Shown here: piece by piece, positions 25,709 to 33,672 of the stretch
How the letters are laid out: each line of letters begins with the position of its first letter
Numbering within the stretch: position 1 is the stretch's first letter
Source: Thermococcus sp. Bubb.Bath
GTDB lineage: Archaea > Methanobacteriota_B > Thermococci > Thermococcales > Thermococcaceae
Reading direction: 5' to 3'
Length of the DNA: 64,000 nucleotides
NCBI RefSeq assembly: GCF_012027595.1
Contig: NZ_SNUR01000001.1
Coordinates: 744,001 to 808,000, forward strand
Made by a program: the position numbers and the translations under genes
Notes under the pieces: model-generated
Told to the model about the DNA's origin: nothing
Seen by the model: only the letters and a program-made list of their open reading frames with translations
Database searches by the model: none

Positions 25709-26231
25709 GGGAGTCCTTACAGCTCTCGCAGACCCACTTTTCCTGACCCTCGATGTAGACCTTGTAGAGGGGCCCGTACTGGCCGCATATCTCACAGATA
25801 CCGTAAACCTCTGTTTCCTCCTCGGTCTCTTCCTCTTCCTCGCTGTTCATGTTGTTGAGGGCCGAGAGAAGGTCAGCCGCTGTAACAAAGCCGATGGGTT
25901 TTCCAAGCCTGGTTACGAGTAGTCTCCTTATGCCCTTGTCCATCATCCTGTCGATAGCGTCCTGGATCGTGTAGTCATCCTCTATGGTTATGGGGTTCTC
26001 TGTCATGACGTCATTCACAAGGACTTTCTTGGGATCCTTACCCCTGGCAACGACCTTGTCGAGGATGTCACGGTCGGTTATTATCCCTACAACTTCCTTA
26101 TTCTTGTCCACCACGACGGCACTCCCTACCTTATTGCGGGCTAGGATTCTGGCCGCCCTGTGAACGGTATCCTCCGGCCTTACGAGTACTGCCTTTCTCT
26201 TGACTATCTGGCCCACGGTGATCTCTGCCAT
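25698..26231 (-). CDS. CBS-domain pair protein with C-terminal zinc ribbon
   Basis: 177 aa. Two CBS motifs (residues about 8-62 and 70-125) form a Bateman module that binds adenine nucleotides or S-adenosylmethionine. After an all-acidic linker ([11 protein letters not shown]), a C-terminal CEICGQYG...CESC segment is a four-cysteine zinc ribbon. This architecture suggests an energy-state sensor that contacts another protein or nucleic acid; target unknown. GGGGTGG precedes the ATG. Confidence 0.88.
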   Translation of the reverse strand: MAEITVGQIVKRKAVLVRPEDTVHRAARILARNKVGSAVVVDKNKEVVGIITDRDILDKVVARGKDPKKVLVNDVMTENPITIEDDYTIQDAIDRMMDKGIRRLLVTRLGKPIGFVTAADLLSALNNMNSEEEEETEEETEVYGICEICGQYGPLYKVYIEGQEKWVCESCKDSLNL

Positions 26232-26266
26232 GCTACCACCCCTTCAGCGGGAGTTGGGGAGGAAAC

Positions 26267-27049
26267 TTAAAAACGTTTTGGAATTCTCCTCTTCAAAAGG
26301 TAGTAAGAGACCAGGAACACTGCTACAAACGCCACAAACGCCAGAAGAAGCGGAACCCACCCATGACCTTCCCCCGATGGAGAAACAGAACTACCAGTGT
26401 AGTTGCCCGGGCTGCTGGTGACGGGGATTGGGGTACTGCTCGATGTGTGGGGAGCACCACCAGTTGAAACTACCGAAGTGTTGATAGTTTTAATCGCTGT
26501 TGAATTCCCCGCGATAATCCGGGAGGTGGCGGATTCCGAACCTGTAGTCACGTATAGGGTGGAATTCATGTCAGGAGTGGGAGAATGCCCAACGTTCGAA
26601 ACATTGGAGACTCCACCGATGTTGCGCACAAAGGGACCCGGAAAGAGAAGCTTTTTGGATGCCTCGTATACAAGCGCCGAGATGAACGCGGCAACGCTCA
26701 GGCTTATCACGTGGAGCTTCTCGATGGCGGGGAGTTTTTTAGTAACCTTTACCGCCTGCCGCCTGGGGACGAGGAGGATCGGCCTGTTAGACGCCCGGTA
26801 GAGTTTTACCTCCTGGAGCCTCTTGCCGTACTTGACACCGGCGACCTCAACGAGCCCCACCCGGAGCATCCTCTCGATGTGATAGCTAACCGTTGAGAGA
26901 GGGAATCCCAGCTCCATGGAAAGCTCGCTTATTGACTTGGGCCCATCCTCAAGGGCATGGAGGATAGCCAGGGCTTTATCGTTGGTTATAATCTGAGCAA
27001 GCACCCTGGCAGTTTCGTCGTTTATGTCAATGACCCGCTTCTCCCCCAA
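26267..27049 (-). CDS. Membrane-anchored winged-helix regulator
   Basis: 260 aa. The N-terminal 85 residues form an ArsR-type winged helix (KSISELSMELGFPLSTVSYH). A hydrophobic segment follows (near residue 113), then about 90 Ser/Thr/Pro/Asn-rich residues, probably outside the cell and glycosylated, then a second hydrophobic segment (WVPLLLAFVAFVAVFLV) and a basic tail. This would let it sense surface conditions and bind DNA from the membrane. The start is uncertain: TTG 27049 has AGGTG upstream, while GTG 27058 lies inside that site. Confidence 0.75.
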   Translation of the reverse strand: MGEKRVIDINDETARVLAQIITNDKALAILHALEDGPKSISELSMELGFPLSTVSYHIERMLRVGLVEVAGVKYGKRLQEVKLYRASNRPILLVPRRQAVKVTKKLPAIEKLHVISLSVAAFISALVYEASKKLLFPGPFVRNIGGVSNVSNVGHSPTPDMNSTLYVTTGSESATSRIIAGNSTAIKTINTSVVSTGGAPHTSSSTPIPVTSSPGNYTGSSVSPSGEGHGWVPLLLAFVAFVAVFLVSYYLLKRRIPKRF

Positions 27050-27175
27050 GAATCCCACCTAAGGGAAGTAAGAGAGCATCCTATTAAAAGTTTCCAAAGC
27101 TTCAAAGAGAATTGCAGTGAACGGAAAACGGGGGCTCAAATGAGAGTAAAAGGAAAGGGATTAAACCCCTCTTAT

Positions 27176-27451
27176 TCACGGCTTCTCAAGGAGTATCTCA
27201 ATGGTCGAGGTGTTGGCGGTTCTTCCGTCGGCAGTCGGAAGCTCCTCGGTGCCGATCTTGATCTCCTTAACCCTGACCTCTGGGAGGAACCTGTTCCTGA
27301 CGATCTCAGCGACGTCAACGGCCCTGCTGATAGCCCTACCGCGAGCCTTCACGGTGACCTCCTTGGCACCCTCGTTGAACTGGGTGATAACGGCCAGGAC
27401 GTAGTTCATAACCGGCTTCTTTCCAATGTAGACAACGTGCTCCTCAGCCAT
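27176..27451 (-). CDS. albA: Chromatin protein Alba
   Basis: 91 aa archaeal DNA/RNA-binding protein. [18 protein letters not shown] with the acetylatable lysine pair, [12 protein letters not shown], and a C-terminal beta-hairpin are all present. Packages DNA and binds RNA as a dimer. Strong GGAGGTG site before ATG 27451. Upstream TATA element CGAAAAGTATTTAACC (near 27500). Single-gene transcript; high expression is expected. Confidence 0.96.
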   Translation of the reverse strand: MAEEHVVYIGKKPVMNYVLAVITQFNEGAKEVTVKARGRAISRAVDVAEIVRNRFLPEVRVKEIKIGTEELPTADGRTANTSTIEILLEKP

Positions 27452-27642
27452 TTCTGGCACCTCCGAAGTTTTGTCGTTAGGCTATCGCCGGGAGGGGGTT
27501 AAATACTTTTCGGTAGTTCGGTAGCGTTATTGGACACTCCTGTGGCTCCAACGCCAGAATCTAATATCCAAACATGTACCTACATATTAATGTTAAGCAA
27601 AAGCTTTTAATGTCGTTAAATTGCCATATACATGGTGATAAA

Positions 27643-28986
27643 ATGGCCGTTCATCCGATCGACTACCGCTACGGGAGCGAGGAGATGCGTCGGATATGGG
27701 ACGAAGAGAACAAACTTCAGAAACTCCTCGACGTTGAGGCGGCCCTGGCTAGGGCGCACGCGAAGGTCGGCAACATCCCCAAGCAGAGTGCGCGCGTAAT
27801 CTCAGAGAAAGCGAACACGAAGTGGGTGAAGCTTGAGAGGGTCAAGGAGATCGAGGCGGAGATACACCACGACATAATGGCCGTAGTCAAGGCGTTAAGC
27901 GAGGTCTGCGGCGAGCACGGGAAGTACGTTCACCTCGGTGCAACATCAAACGACATTATAGACACCGCTAACGCGCTCCTCATAAGGGAGAGTCTTGCGA
28001 TAGTCGAGAGAGACCTTAAGGAGCTCCGCTCAGTCCTCAAGAAGCTCGCGAAGGAGCACAAGTACACCGTCTGCATCGGGAGGACGCACGGTCAGCACGC
28101 GGTACCAACAACCTACGGCATGAAGTTTGCGATATGGCTGGACGAGGTGCAGAGGCACATAGACAGGCTCAACCAGCTCAAGGAAAGGGTTCTCGTTGGC
28201 CAGATGAGCGGAGCGGTTGGAACAATGGCGAGCTTCGGGGAGAAGGGACTTGAAATACAGAAGTTAGTCATGGAAGACCTTGGCCTCAAACCGGTGAGAA
28301 TAAGCAACCAGATAATACAGAGGGACGTTTATGCAGAGCTCATGATGGTTCTTGCCTTAATAGCCTCGACCCTCGACAAGGTCGCCCTGGAGATTAGAAA
28401 CCTCCAGAGGACGGAAATCCTTGAGGTCAGCGAGCCCTTTGGTAAGAAGCAGGTGGGCTCGTCAACGATGCCTCATAAGAGGAACCCCATAGGGAGTGAG
28501 AAGGTAAGTGGCTTAGCGAGGGTTCTCTACTCCAACGTGGTTCCGGCTCTGCTGAACAACCCCCTCTGGCATGAGAGGGACCTCACAAACTCCTCGGTCG
28601 AGCGCGTAATCCTCCCCGAGAGCTTTGTCCTTCTCGACGAGATGTTGAAGACCACGATAAAGGTGCTCTCGGGCCTTGAGTTCTTCCCCGAGAACATTAA
28701 GAGGAACCTCTATTTGACAAACAACCTCATAATAGCCGAGCCGTTGATGCTGAAGCTGACGGAGAAGGGCATGGGAAGGCAGGAAGCGCACGAACTCGTT
28801 AGACAGCTTGCCATGAAGGCGTTCTACGAAAAGGGAGACCTGCTTGAGGTTGTTAGAAAAAGCGAAGAGGCCATGAAGTATCTTAGCGAAGATGACCTAG
28901 AGTCCCTGAAGCCTGAGAACTACATCGGGCTTGCCCCGCAGATAGTGGACAACGTAACAGCTTTTATAGAGGAGAAAGAGCGGTAA
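27643..28986 (+). CDS. purB: Adenylosuccinate lyase
   Basis: 447 aa fumarase-superfamily enzyme that splits SAICAR and adenylosuccinate in purine synthesis. The signature GSSTMPHKRNP lies near residue 275; histidine segments GATSNDI and GRTHGQHAVPT lie near residues 102 and 148. ATG 27643 follows GGTGATAAA; a 23-residue longer frame begins before the TATA element (CTTTTAAT at 27604-27611) and is rejected. Not next to other pur genes. A T-rich terminator follows. Confidence 0.96.
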   Translation: MAVHPIDYRYGSEEMRRIWDEENKLQKLLDVEAALARAHAKVGNIPKQSARVISEKANTKWVKLERVKEIEAEIHHDIMAVVKALSEVCGEHGKYVHLGATSNDIIDTANALLIRESLAIVERDLKELRSVLKKLAKEHKYTVCIGRTHGQHAVPTTYGMKFAIWLDEVQRHIDRLNQLKERVLVGQMSGAVGTMASFGEKGLEIQKLVMEDLGLKPVRISNQIIQRDVYAELMMVLALIASTLDKVALEIRNLQRTEILEVSEPFGKKQVGSSTMPHKRNPIGSEKVSGLARVLYSNVVPALLNNPLWHERDLTNSSVERVILPESFVLLDEMLKTTIKVLSGLEFFPENIKRNLYLTNNLIIAEPLMLKLTEKGMGRQEAHELVRQLAMKAFYEKGDLLEVVRKSEEAMKYLSEDDLESLKPENYIGLAPQIVDNVTAFIEEKER

Positions 28987-29006
28987 AAAGCCTTTAAATA
29001 CCAGTA

Positions 29007-29041
29007 ATTTTCTTTTACGTCTTTCTACTGCCTTTTTCTTT
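29007..29041 (+). terminator. T-rich terminator after purB
   Basis: Pyrimidine-rich run with several T tracts (TTTTCTTTTACG ... CTTTTTCTTT) following purB, typical of archaeal intrinsic termination. It lies before the left repeat of the AT-rich island. Confidence 0.5.
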
Positions 29042-29081
29042 AGGCACCTCCCCAGCACATTCACTGCAATTTATCTCTCGG

Positions 29082-29101
29082 ATTTTTCGGTGAATTGTTA
29101 C
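29082..29101 (+). repeat. Left terminal inverted repeat of the island
   Basis: 20-bp sequence containing the non-simple core TTTTTCGGTGA. It matches the reverse complement of 31279-31298 at all but one position. Confidence 0.6.
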
Positions 29102-29296
29102 TTTTTGTATTTTTATATTTAATTATTTAGCTTAGTTTATTTTCATTTATTTAATAATAATACCCGAATATTACTTTAAAAAATTTAATATTTATTAAGT
29201 TTAATAATTATCCAATATTCTAAATAATATTAACGTTTGTTAAGACCTTTTATCAATAGTAAAAAATAATAAGTTTACACTACCCAACAACGTTAA

Positions 29297-29452
29297 ATGA
29301 ACAAAAGCGAGCGTTTTGATTCACAAAAACAATGGAATACAAAAAAGCCGATTATTTATGTTGGGAGCCGGCTATTACACAACCAGTTTCTAGTTACAAT
29401 TAAAGATAGTTATAACCCCGAAGATGCTAGTCGATATATGGGGCTTCCATAG
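29297..29452 (+). CDS. Short ORF of unknown status in the island (51 aa)
   Basis: ATG at 29297 opens a 51-codon frame (MNKSERFDSQKQW start) within the otherwise non-coding left arm of the island. There is no ribosome-binding site. In a different frame, sequence from about 29503 to 29685 is also open without a start codon. Together they could be the remains of a frameshifted gene. From about 29453 to 29857 I see no intact gene. Confidence 0.25.
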   Translation: MNKSERFDSQKQWNTKKPIIYVGSRLLHNQFLVTIKDSYNPEDASRYMGLP

Positions 29453-29766
29453 GAATACAGAGAGAAAGCGAGTTATAGAGTGTCCCCACGCGATAGAGTG
29501 CCGTCATAAAAGAGGAGGCCCGCGATAAACGTCGTCTCATCGGAGAAGGTTCTCCTGCAAAGCTCATTATGGAAATCCCAATGAAGAACCCTCCGTCCGA
29601 AGGCTGTGGGCAAGGCATTGCAGTCACTTTAAACAAAGCCAGTGGACCTGGTCTTCTATTGATTGAGTTGTCTAATACGCTTTAGCTCAAATCGTCCGTT
29701 AAGATCCGAGACCCAAGTTGCTTAGAATGATTAAGCAGAGAATGAACATTTCTATACTAAGATTTG

Positions 29767-29788
29767 TCATATAATGTACCTTATATGA
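29767..29788 (+). promoter_or_regulatory. Perfect 8-bp palindromic operator of the island operon
   Basis: TCATATAA-TGTACC-TTATATGA is a perfect inverted repeat placed immediately upstream of a TATA-like TTTTATATA (29792-29800). A second TATA-like ACTTTAAAAG lies at 29818-29826. The site could bind a dimeric repressor controlling the nuclease-like gene. Confidence 0.5.
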
Positions 29789-29857
29789 TAATTTTATATA
29801 GTGGTATCAATAACAAACTTTAAAAGAAGGCCACGATAAAGTGCATGGGTGCGCTAG

Positions 29858-30601
29858 GTGAGGGCATGCAATTTAATCAAAAACCCGGAACTCTTTCTAA
29901 AACTGACTCCCTGGGAAAAGAGCGAAATCCTAAGGCCTTTCAGGAGGTATTACTCGAGACGTCTAAGTATTAAAGGTCTAAATCCGAGAAGAGCCGCGAT
30001 ATTATTAACAAGGGCCGAAACTGGCGCGGATACATATACAACAGCCTTGTACCTCAGTCAGACCTTAAGGTCTAAGATAACCAGTTTGCAGGCCGTTTCT
30101 TCATGGAAAAAGGGCATCGATGCTGAAACGCTGATCAGAAACCTTCAGTTTACGCCCGCCTCTGGGCATCCTGAAACAATATACAAAGCTATCTTTGAAG
30201 GACTGAAAAAAGCACTGCCTAAACTTGATGGGCTTCAGATAGAGAACACAAGGTCAAAGCTCCCTCACTGGCTGATTAAGACTCACATTTCAAAAATGCT
30301 CTCAAAGCACACCACAGCTTTAACAGAATGGAGCTCGAAAAACAAGCGATACGACATTTACCTGCCTTTAAATGATCTAAAGATCGAAGTGAAGTACGTC
30401 TGGGGTTATTCAGTGAACTATCGAGAGTACATCGAGAACGACAAGGACATCTACATGATAGTCGGGGAGAACGTTTCTTGGAAAAAGCTCTCCCTCCTCA
30501 GCGCAGAGAACGAGACAAAATACATACTGTACCGTACCGATCTTGATGAGGTATTCTCAAACGTAGGGGAGGACTACAATGAAGCCAGAAACAGGTATTA
30601 A
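29858..30601 (+). CDS. Putative PD-(D/E)XK nuclease-like protein of the island
   Basis: 247 aa, no recognised family. A helical, basic N-terminal 150 residues precedes a segment that fits the PD-(D/E)XK nuclease core: D166 in RYDIYLPL, then E177 and K179 in LKIEVKYVW, followed by a beta/alpha pattern (DKDIYMIVGENVSW). Restriction endonucleases commonly have this layout, but no methyltransferase gene is adjacent. GTG start with GGGTG upstream; an overlapping 42-codon frame from ATG 29844 is considered spurious. It overlaps the next gene by 23 nt. Confidence 0.6.
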   Translation: MRACNLIKNPELFLKLTPWEKSEILRPFRRYYSRRLSIKGLNPRRAAILLTRAETGADTYTTALYLSQTLRSKITSLQAVSSWKKGIDAETLIRNLQFTPASGHPETIYKAIFEGLKKALPKLDGLQIENTRSKLPHWLIKTHISKMLSKHTTALTEWSSKNKRYDIYLPLNDLKIEVKYVWGYSVNYREYIENDKDIYMIVGENVSWKKLSLLSAENETKYILYRTDLDEVFSNVGEDYNEARNRY

Positions 30602-30935
30602 CCCGCCTGAAATTGCCGCTGGGTACCCTTCACTTATCTCACTTGCAGCAGAAATACTGAAAGGCAAAGTTGAGGAAGCCTGCACAACCCGTACTGACTC
30701 CCGGCCGTTTATCAGAGTGAACCAAAAGACAAGGAAGCTGGAACTGGTGATGCCCGTTACATCCCTCTCTAAACTTGAAAAGTGCGTGCTGGAATCTATG
30801 GGGTTTCCAAAAAAGCCCGTCCGTACGAGGAATGGTATGGTTATAGCCATCGTCATAAGCCAGCCCGAGCTCGAACGAGTGGGAGGTAAGCTCTCAGAGC
30901 GGCTCCGTGCGCGTTATTCTAAATCCAGTTGCTAA
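30579..30935 (+). CDS. Unknown protein, partner of the nuclease-like gene (118 aa)
   Basis: 118 aa, no family recognised. A basic, Lys/Arg-rich middle and C-terminus suggests nucleic-acid binding; there is no obvious helix-turn-helix, signal or membrane segment. GGGGAGG lies 6 nt before ATG 30579, and the 23-nt overlap with the nuclease-like gene shows they are made together. It could be an immunity protein, a subunit or a regulator. From 30936 to 31278 the sequence is AT-rich with no gene visible. Confidence 0.6.
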   Translation: MKPETGINPPEIAAGYPSLISLAAEILKGKVEEACTTRTDSRPFIRVNQKTRKLELVMPVTSLSKLEKCVLESMGFPKKPVRTRNGMVIAIVISQPELERVGGKLSERLRARYSKSSC

Positions 30936-31278
30936 CGCAGCACGCCTGATCAATCCAATAACTATCTTCGCTCGTAATCAAAAACGGGTGATGTAAGAGG
31001 GCCTTAATCGAGAAATCCCATTATTCTCAGTGGGTCTATCTATGGTGTCAAACTACGGTACCAGGGGACATCGAGTTAAAACTTCTTTATTTTTATGCAG
31101 GTAAGACTTTAAGTTTGATATACGTATAAAACTGCTATTTTTTAATATTTCTCAATCTAACTTAAATAACTATTATTAAAACTTTCAAAATTTAAAATTA
31201 TAAAAAGTATAAATTTAGATGATTTCATAAATGTTTAAAAAACAATTTAAAATATTATTAATAGAATGTTATTAAAAC

Positions 31279-31298
31279 GTAACAAATCACCGAAAAAT
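31279..31298 (-). repeat. Right terminal inverted repeat of the island
   Basis: Inverted copy of 29082-29101 with one mismatch. Outside it the sequence stays AT-rich until about 31370, so the functional boundary may be slightly further right. Confidence 0.6.
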
Positions 31299-31397
31299 TC
31301 ATGACATGAGCGAACGGGACGGGTGAGAGTAAAAACACAAAATTTTAAAAAATTTACAAGAATATCCCACAGCGAGGCCATCCGGTGACCGATTAGT

Positions 31398-31424
31398 ATT
31401 AAAACAATGAGGGAGTACCCTCAT
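31398..31424 (+). promoter_or_regulatory. pyk promoter with ATGAGGG palindrome
   Basis: TATTAAAAC (31398-31405) is a TATA-like element. ATGAGGG-AGTA-CCCTCAT (31407-31424), a perfect 7-bp inverted repeat, lies between it and the inferred start near 31427, a repressor-type position. It does not match the TATCAC-N5-GTGATA motif known for glycolytic genes in Thermococcales. Confidence 0.5.
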
Positions 31425-31438
31425 GGAAGGTGAAGGTG

Positions 31439-32863
31439 ATGAGGTTGCCATCTCACAAGACGAAGATAGTGGCCACGATAGGTCCAGCATCAAGGGATAG
31501 AAAGACTCTGGAGTCGCTGATAAAAGCCGGAATGAGCGTTGCGAGGATAAACTTCTCCCACGGGACCTTTGAAGAGCACAGGGAGACAATCAAGAGGATA
31601 AGGGAAGTCTCAGCCAAGCTTGGCAGGCGTGTTGCCATACTAGGAGACCTCCCCGGAGTCAAGATCCGGGTAGGAAATATTGTGGGAGGAAAAGTCGAAC
31701 TGAGAAGAAACCAGACAGTAACCCTTACCACAAAGGACGTTGAGGGTATGGAGGGGATAATTCCAGTAGAGTTCAAGGAGTTTTCCCGGCTCGTATCCCC
31801 TGGAGACACCATATACCTCAGCGACGGCTTCATAGTTCTCAAAGTGGTCAGGGTAACCGAAACTGACGTAGTGTGTAAGGTTCTCGTCGGAGGGGTACTG
31901 TACTCACACAAGGGGATAAACGTCCCGAACGCTAGGATACCCCTGGAGGCAATAACAAAGAGGGACCTTGATATACTGGAATTCATGATAGAGAACGGCG
32001 TTGACGCGGCAGGAATAAGCTTCGTGGGCTCTGCCTACGATATCCTAAAAGTTAGGCACTTCGTGAGTGAAAAGGAGGGCAACCTCTTTATCATAGCCAA
32101 GATAGAAAGGCCGGATGCGATTAGAAACTTTGACGAGATACTCTCTGCTGCGGACGGAGTGATGATAGCCAGGGGTGACCTCGGTGTGGAGATGCCGATC
32201 GAAAAACTCCCGATACTCCAGAAGAAGCTCATAGAGAAGGCCGTTACTGCAGGGAAACCCGCCATCGTTGCAACGCAGATGCTGGAGAGCATGACCGTGG
32301 AAAAGCTGCCCACGAGGGCCGAGGTTACAGACGTCGCCAACGCCATCCTCGACGGTGCCGACGCCGTTATGCTCTCCGAGGAGACCGCGGTGGGCAAATA
32401 CCCTGTGGATACCGTGAGGATGATGGCGAGGATAGCAAGGGCAACGGAGGCCTATAGGGAGAGCTTTGGAAACGTGAGGATGCTTGAGTGGAAGGAGAAG
32501 ATACCGAGGAAGGGAACAATAAAAGACGCGGTTACGAGGGGCATAATAGAGGTCCTTCAGATAGTGGACGCCCGCTACATACTAACCCCCACCAACAGCG
32601 GCTACACGGCCAGGCTCATATCGCGCTTCAAGCCCAGGCAGTGGATACTGGCCTTCACCAAGGACGAGAGGGTGGCGAACGGGCTGATGTTCAGCTACGG
32701 AGTCTATCCCTTCGTGGTGGAGAGCGACAATGAGTGCGAGATAGTCCGGATGATCAAAGGGCTGGGGCTGGCAAAGGAGGAGGATACGGTCCTTCTGACA
32801 AAGGGCGCCCCGGTCGGAAAGACCGTGGGAACAAACACCATCAGGATTTTCCAGGTCCCTTAG
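31439..32863 (+). CDS. pyk: Pyruvate kinase
   Basis: 474 aa glycolytic enzyme making ATP and pyruvate from phosphoenolpyruvate. KTKIVATIGPAS at the N-terminus, ARINFSHG near residue 36, IAKIERPDAIRNF with the catalytic lysine near residue 218, MIARGDLGVE near residue 240 and ATQMLESM near residue 274 are all intact. ATG 31439 follows a double GGTGAAGGTG site; GTG 31430 is an alternative. Transcribed alone, directly after the AT-rich island. Confidence 0.96.
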   Translation: MRLPSHKTKIVATIGPASRDRKTLESLIKAGMSVARINFSHGTFEEHRETIKRIREVSAKLGRRVAILGDLPGVKIRVGNIVGGKVELRRNQTVTLTTKDVEGMEGIIPVEFKEFSRLVSPGDTIYLSDGFIVLKVVRVTETDVVCKVLVGGVLYSHKGINVPNARIPLEAITKRDLDILEFMIENGVDAAGISFVGSAYDILKVRHFVSEKEGNLFIIAKIERPDAIRNFDEILSAADGVMIARGDLGVEMPIEKLPILQKKLIEKAVTAGKPAIVATQMLESMTVEKLPTRAEVTDVANAILDGADAVMLSEETAVGKYPVDTVRMMARIARATEAYRESFGNVRMLEWKEKIPRKGTIKDAVTRGIIEVLQIVDARYILTPTNSGYTARLISRFKPRQWILAFTKDERVANGLMFSYGVYPFVVESDNECEIVRMIKGLGLAKEEDTVLLTKGAPVGKTVGTNTIRIFQVP

Positions 32864-32876
32864 TATGGCTCGGGGA

Positions 32877-33585
32877 TTAAGGGGTGGGGATGTACCCCAC
32901 CACCTTATCTATATAATCTTGGCTCTTTTCGAGGCTTCTGAGGACAGTTCTTGCCTCGTCTTTTGTGAGCCCGTACAATTTGAAGACGAGGGCATCAAGG
33001 TTAGCTTCGTTGTCCCTGACAAGGTTGAGGAAAGAGGTGAGATGGCGCACGTTGGCCCCTTTCTTTGACGGTTATCGCTATCCTTCTCGTCTCTTCAGGA
33101 TCCCCTTCAACGGTCGGAACTTCCGTTTTGCTTAGGATATCTCGAGGGTCTTCGTTTTCCTCCTTCCTCAGGACGAGTATCACCGTGTATGTCGTTGCAC
33201 CCTTGAAGACCTGCCTGCCGCCGAAGTCTATGATGAGCCTCACGGCCTTTTCTTTGGATAGGATTTCCCTTATCTTCCTCAACTATGAACTGTGTGACGT
33301 ACTTGGGGGTGTAATAGATTCCTTTCTCCTTTCTCTTCTCGGCGAGGTAGGTTTCGTAGGCCTTCCCAAGGATGTCCTCGTCTATCTGGCTGTAATCGTA
33401 CTGGGTTACCCCTATTTTAAGTCCGGTTTCCTGCCAGGGGGTAAAGCCGAGAACCGAGGCGAGGGCACTGTAAAAGTGGGCCCAGTTCCCGGGTTCGTCT
33501 TGACCGATTCGAGCTCAGATAGGGGGATCTTCTCCATAAGAACAAGTTCTTCAAGGTCAGAGCGAAGGACCGCCACTTCATCCAT
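32877..33585 (-). pseudogene. Remnant of a type IIG restriction-modification enzyme (Eco57I-like N6-adenine methylase)
   Basis: Three frames on the minus strand together spell parts of an Eco57I-type enzyme. A start at ATG 33585 (GGTGGTGG upstream) leads, after a frameshift, to KAYETYLAEKRKEKGIYYTP, the usual entry to the methylase domain. An internal deletion then joins this to a late segment with LIIDFGGRQVFKGATTYT. A further shift leads to the C-terminal LYGLTKDEARTV and the stop at 32877. The S-adenosylmethionine and NPPY catalytic motifs are missing, so no activity can remain. Confidence 0.75.
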
Positions 33586-33672
33586 GATCGCCACCACCTT
33601 GGGGGTGAACCTAGAAAATTATAAAGATTCCGGGGATAAAAACGAATAAAAACAGAAAAGCAAACAGCGGTT

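Larger units (their letters stand above)
29082..31298. mobile_element. AT-rich island bounded by 20-bp inverted repeats
   Basis: ATTTTTCGGTGA-A-TTGTTAC at 29082-29101 and its inverted copy at 31279-31298 match at 19 of 20 positions and enclose 2.2 kb. The interior is much more AT-rich than the genome, especially in the 180 nt next to each repeat. It holds a two-gene operon (29858-30935), a palindromic operator and disordered short frames, but no transposase or integrase. It looks like a non-autonomous or decayed mobile unit carrying a nuclease gene. No target duplication was found. Confidence 0.5.

Noticed and set aside
28987-29300. Replication origin in the AT-rich region after purB
   Set aside because: No origin-recognition-box-like repeats and no cdc6/orc1 gene nearby; the AT-richness is better explained by the inverted-repeat island.
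29427-29636. 69-aa minus-strand frame in the island
   Set aside because: No start signal, no motif and no partner; it overlaps other equally weak frames.
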